NCBI GenBank assembly: GCA_019348515.1
Contig: JAHWJF010000224.1
Location: 1 to 6,175, forward strand
Origin: Chloroflexota bacterium
GTDB lineage: Bacteria > Chloroflexota > Chloroflexia > Thermomicrobiales > UBA6265
DNA: 6,175 nucleotides
Direction of reading: 5' to 3'
Below are positions 5,265 to 6,175 of this stretch, one piece after another; within the stretch, counting starts at the first letter, position 1, and each line of letters opens with the position of its first letter. A model generated the notes under the pieces. It did not search any database. It worked only from the letters and a program-made list of their open reading frames with translations, and was not told the DNA's origin. The position numbers were made by a program, and so were the translations under genes.

Positions 5265-6175
5265 GTGCCCAAACAAATCGGCATTGATCTCGGGACGGCC
5301 AACGTCCTCGTCTTTCTCCGTGGTCGCGGCATCGTGATCAACGAGCCGTCGGTCGTCGCCATCTCCGCCAAGGACGGCAAGGTCAAAGCGGTCGGGCTGG
5401 AAGCGCGCAACATGCTCGGCCGTGAGCCGCGCGAGACGATCGAGGTCGTGCGCCCGATGCGCGACGGGGTGATCGCCGACTATGTCGTCACCCAGGAGAT
5501 GCTGCGCTACTTCATCAACAAGAGCTGTGGCCGCTTCTCGCTGGTGCGGCCGGAAGTCATGATCTGCGTTCCGGCCGGGGTGACCGGGGTGGAGCGCCGC
5601 GCGGTGCGCGATGCCGCCCTGGCGGCAGGGGCGCGCAAGGCGTTTCTCATCTCTGAACCGCTGGCGGCGGCGATCGGCGCGCGCGTGCCGGTAGCCGACC
5701 CCTCCGGCAACATGATCATCGATATCGGCGGTGGCACCACCGAGGTGGCGGTGATCTCCCTCAACGGCATCGTCGTCGCCCGTTCGTTGCGCGTCGGTGG
5801 CAACCGGTTCGACGAGGCGATCGCCAACTACATCAAGCGTAAGTACAACCTGCGCGTTGGCGAGCGGACGGCCGAAGAGGTCAAGATCGCCATTGGCAGC
5901 GCCATGCCGGTGGACGAGGACATTCGCATGGAGGTGCGCGGCCGCGACGAGGTGGCTGGTCTGCCGAGGACGATCCAGATCCATGCCAACGAAGTGACTG
6001 ACGCGATTACCGAACCGTTGGAGGCGATTATCGGCGCCGTTCGCGCGGTGCTGGAAGAGACGCCCCCCGAGCTCTCGTCCGACATCATTGATAAGGGGAT
6101 GATCCTCACCGGTGGCGGCGCCATGCTGCGCCACCTGCCGGACCTGCTGATGGAGGTCACCGGTGTGCCCTGCTA
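5265..6175 (+). CDS. mreB: Rod shape-determining protein MreB (3' end cut by window edge)
   Basis: A bacterial actin homologue that forms membrane-bound filaments and guides side-wall peptidoglycan synthesis in the elongasome. 303 codons are present of about 335-345 usual, so the last 35-40 residues are off the window. The actin-fold ATP site is intact: phosphate-1 loop GIDLGTANV (6-14), connect-1 EPLAAAIG (131-138), phosphate-2 loop DIGGGTTEVAV (153-163), and adenosine motif LTGGGAMLR (281-289). Other conserved stretches are VRPMRDGVIADY (62-73), CVPAGVTGVERRAV (101-114) and VGGNRFDEAI (178-187). The start is GTG, with CGGAG at 5251-5255 and a 9-nt spacer. The downstream gene is outside the window; mreC is the common neighbour in other genomes. 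Its presence suggests a rod-shaped or elongating cell, though MreB also occurs in some non-rods. Confidence 0.97.
   Translation, partial: MPKQIGIDLGTANVLVFLRGRGIVINEPSVVAISAKDGKVKAVGLEARNMLGREPRETIEVVRPMRDGVIADYVVTQEMLRYFINKSCGRFSLVRPEVMICVPAGVTGVERRAVRDAALAAGARKAFLISEPLAAAIGARVPVADPSGNMIIDIGGGTTEVAVISLNGIVVARSLRVGGNRFDEAIANYIKRKYNLRVGERTAEEVKIAIGSAMPVDEDIRMEVRGRDEVAGLPRTIQIHANEVTDAITEPLEAIIGAVRAVLEETPPELSSDIIDKGMILTGGGAMLRHLPDLLMEVTGVPC

Noticed and set aside
5178..6134. 318-codon open frame on the minus strand
   Set aside because: It lies exactly antisense to mreB, whose motifs are unmistakable. The translation is His/Asp/Arg-rich, as expected from the complement of high-GC coding DNA.

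Overview
This is a high-GC bacterial window, with G or C at most third codon positions. The best hint of lineage is the Cys-rich protein at 3612-4337. Its N-terminus (MDGTQFDQLSKRL, an ALRGL segment, then an Ala-rich hydrophobic stretch and a Lys-rich region) resembles a protein type I associate with Thermomicrobia-like Chloroflexota. The bacterial mreB start and the deaminase and exonuclease types fit that, but the assignment is inference.

Layout. (1) 1-1082, minus strand: an adenosine-deaminase-family enzyme, nearly whole, cut at its C-terminus by the window edge. (2) 1083-1256: a divergent intergenic region with a perfect 10-bp palindrome that reads as an extended -10 on both strands. (3) 1257-2444, plus strand: a two-domain protein joining a DnaQ-type DEDDh 3'-5' exonuclease to a DinB/MDMPI-like four-helix domain. 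(4) 2467-2583, plus strand: a promoter-like TTGAAT-N17-TAGAAT, then two hairpins, the second a good intrinsic terminator. Together they look like a free-standing small RNA gene of about 82 nt. (5) 2587-3611: about 1 kb without a convincing gene, holding a coding-like patch (2630-2878, strand unresolved) and a long imperfect inverted repeat (3282-3343). (6) 3612-4337, minus strand: a probably exported, 26-cysteine protein with five C-x9-C-x5-C-x5-C repeats arranged as a 55-residue super-repeat. (7) 4338-4744: a divergent intergenic region with no supported gene. (8) 4745-5011, plus strand: an unrecognised 88-residue acidic protein. (9) 5012-5264: the mreB upstream region, with a 15-codon ORF and an extended -10 promoter. 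(10) 5265-6175, plus strand: mreB, cut at its C-terminus.

The genes do not form one pathway: purine salvage, a nuclease fusion, an exported Cys-rich protein and cell-shape machinery lie side by side, mostly as single transcription units. The most interesting items are the candidate small RNA with its C-rich, CCUCC-containing loop, the exonuclease-DinB fusion, and the ordered Cys repeats. No CRISPR array, insertion sequence, tRNA or rRNA was seen.
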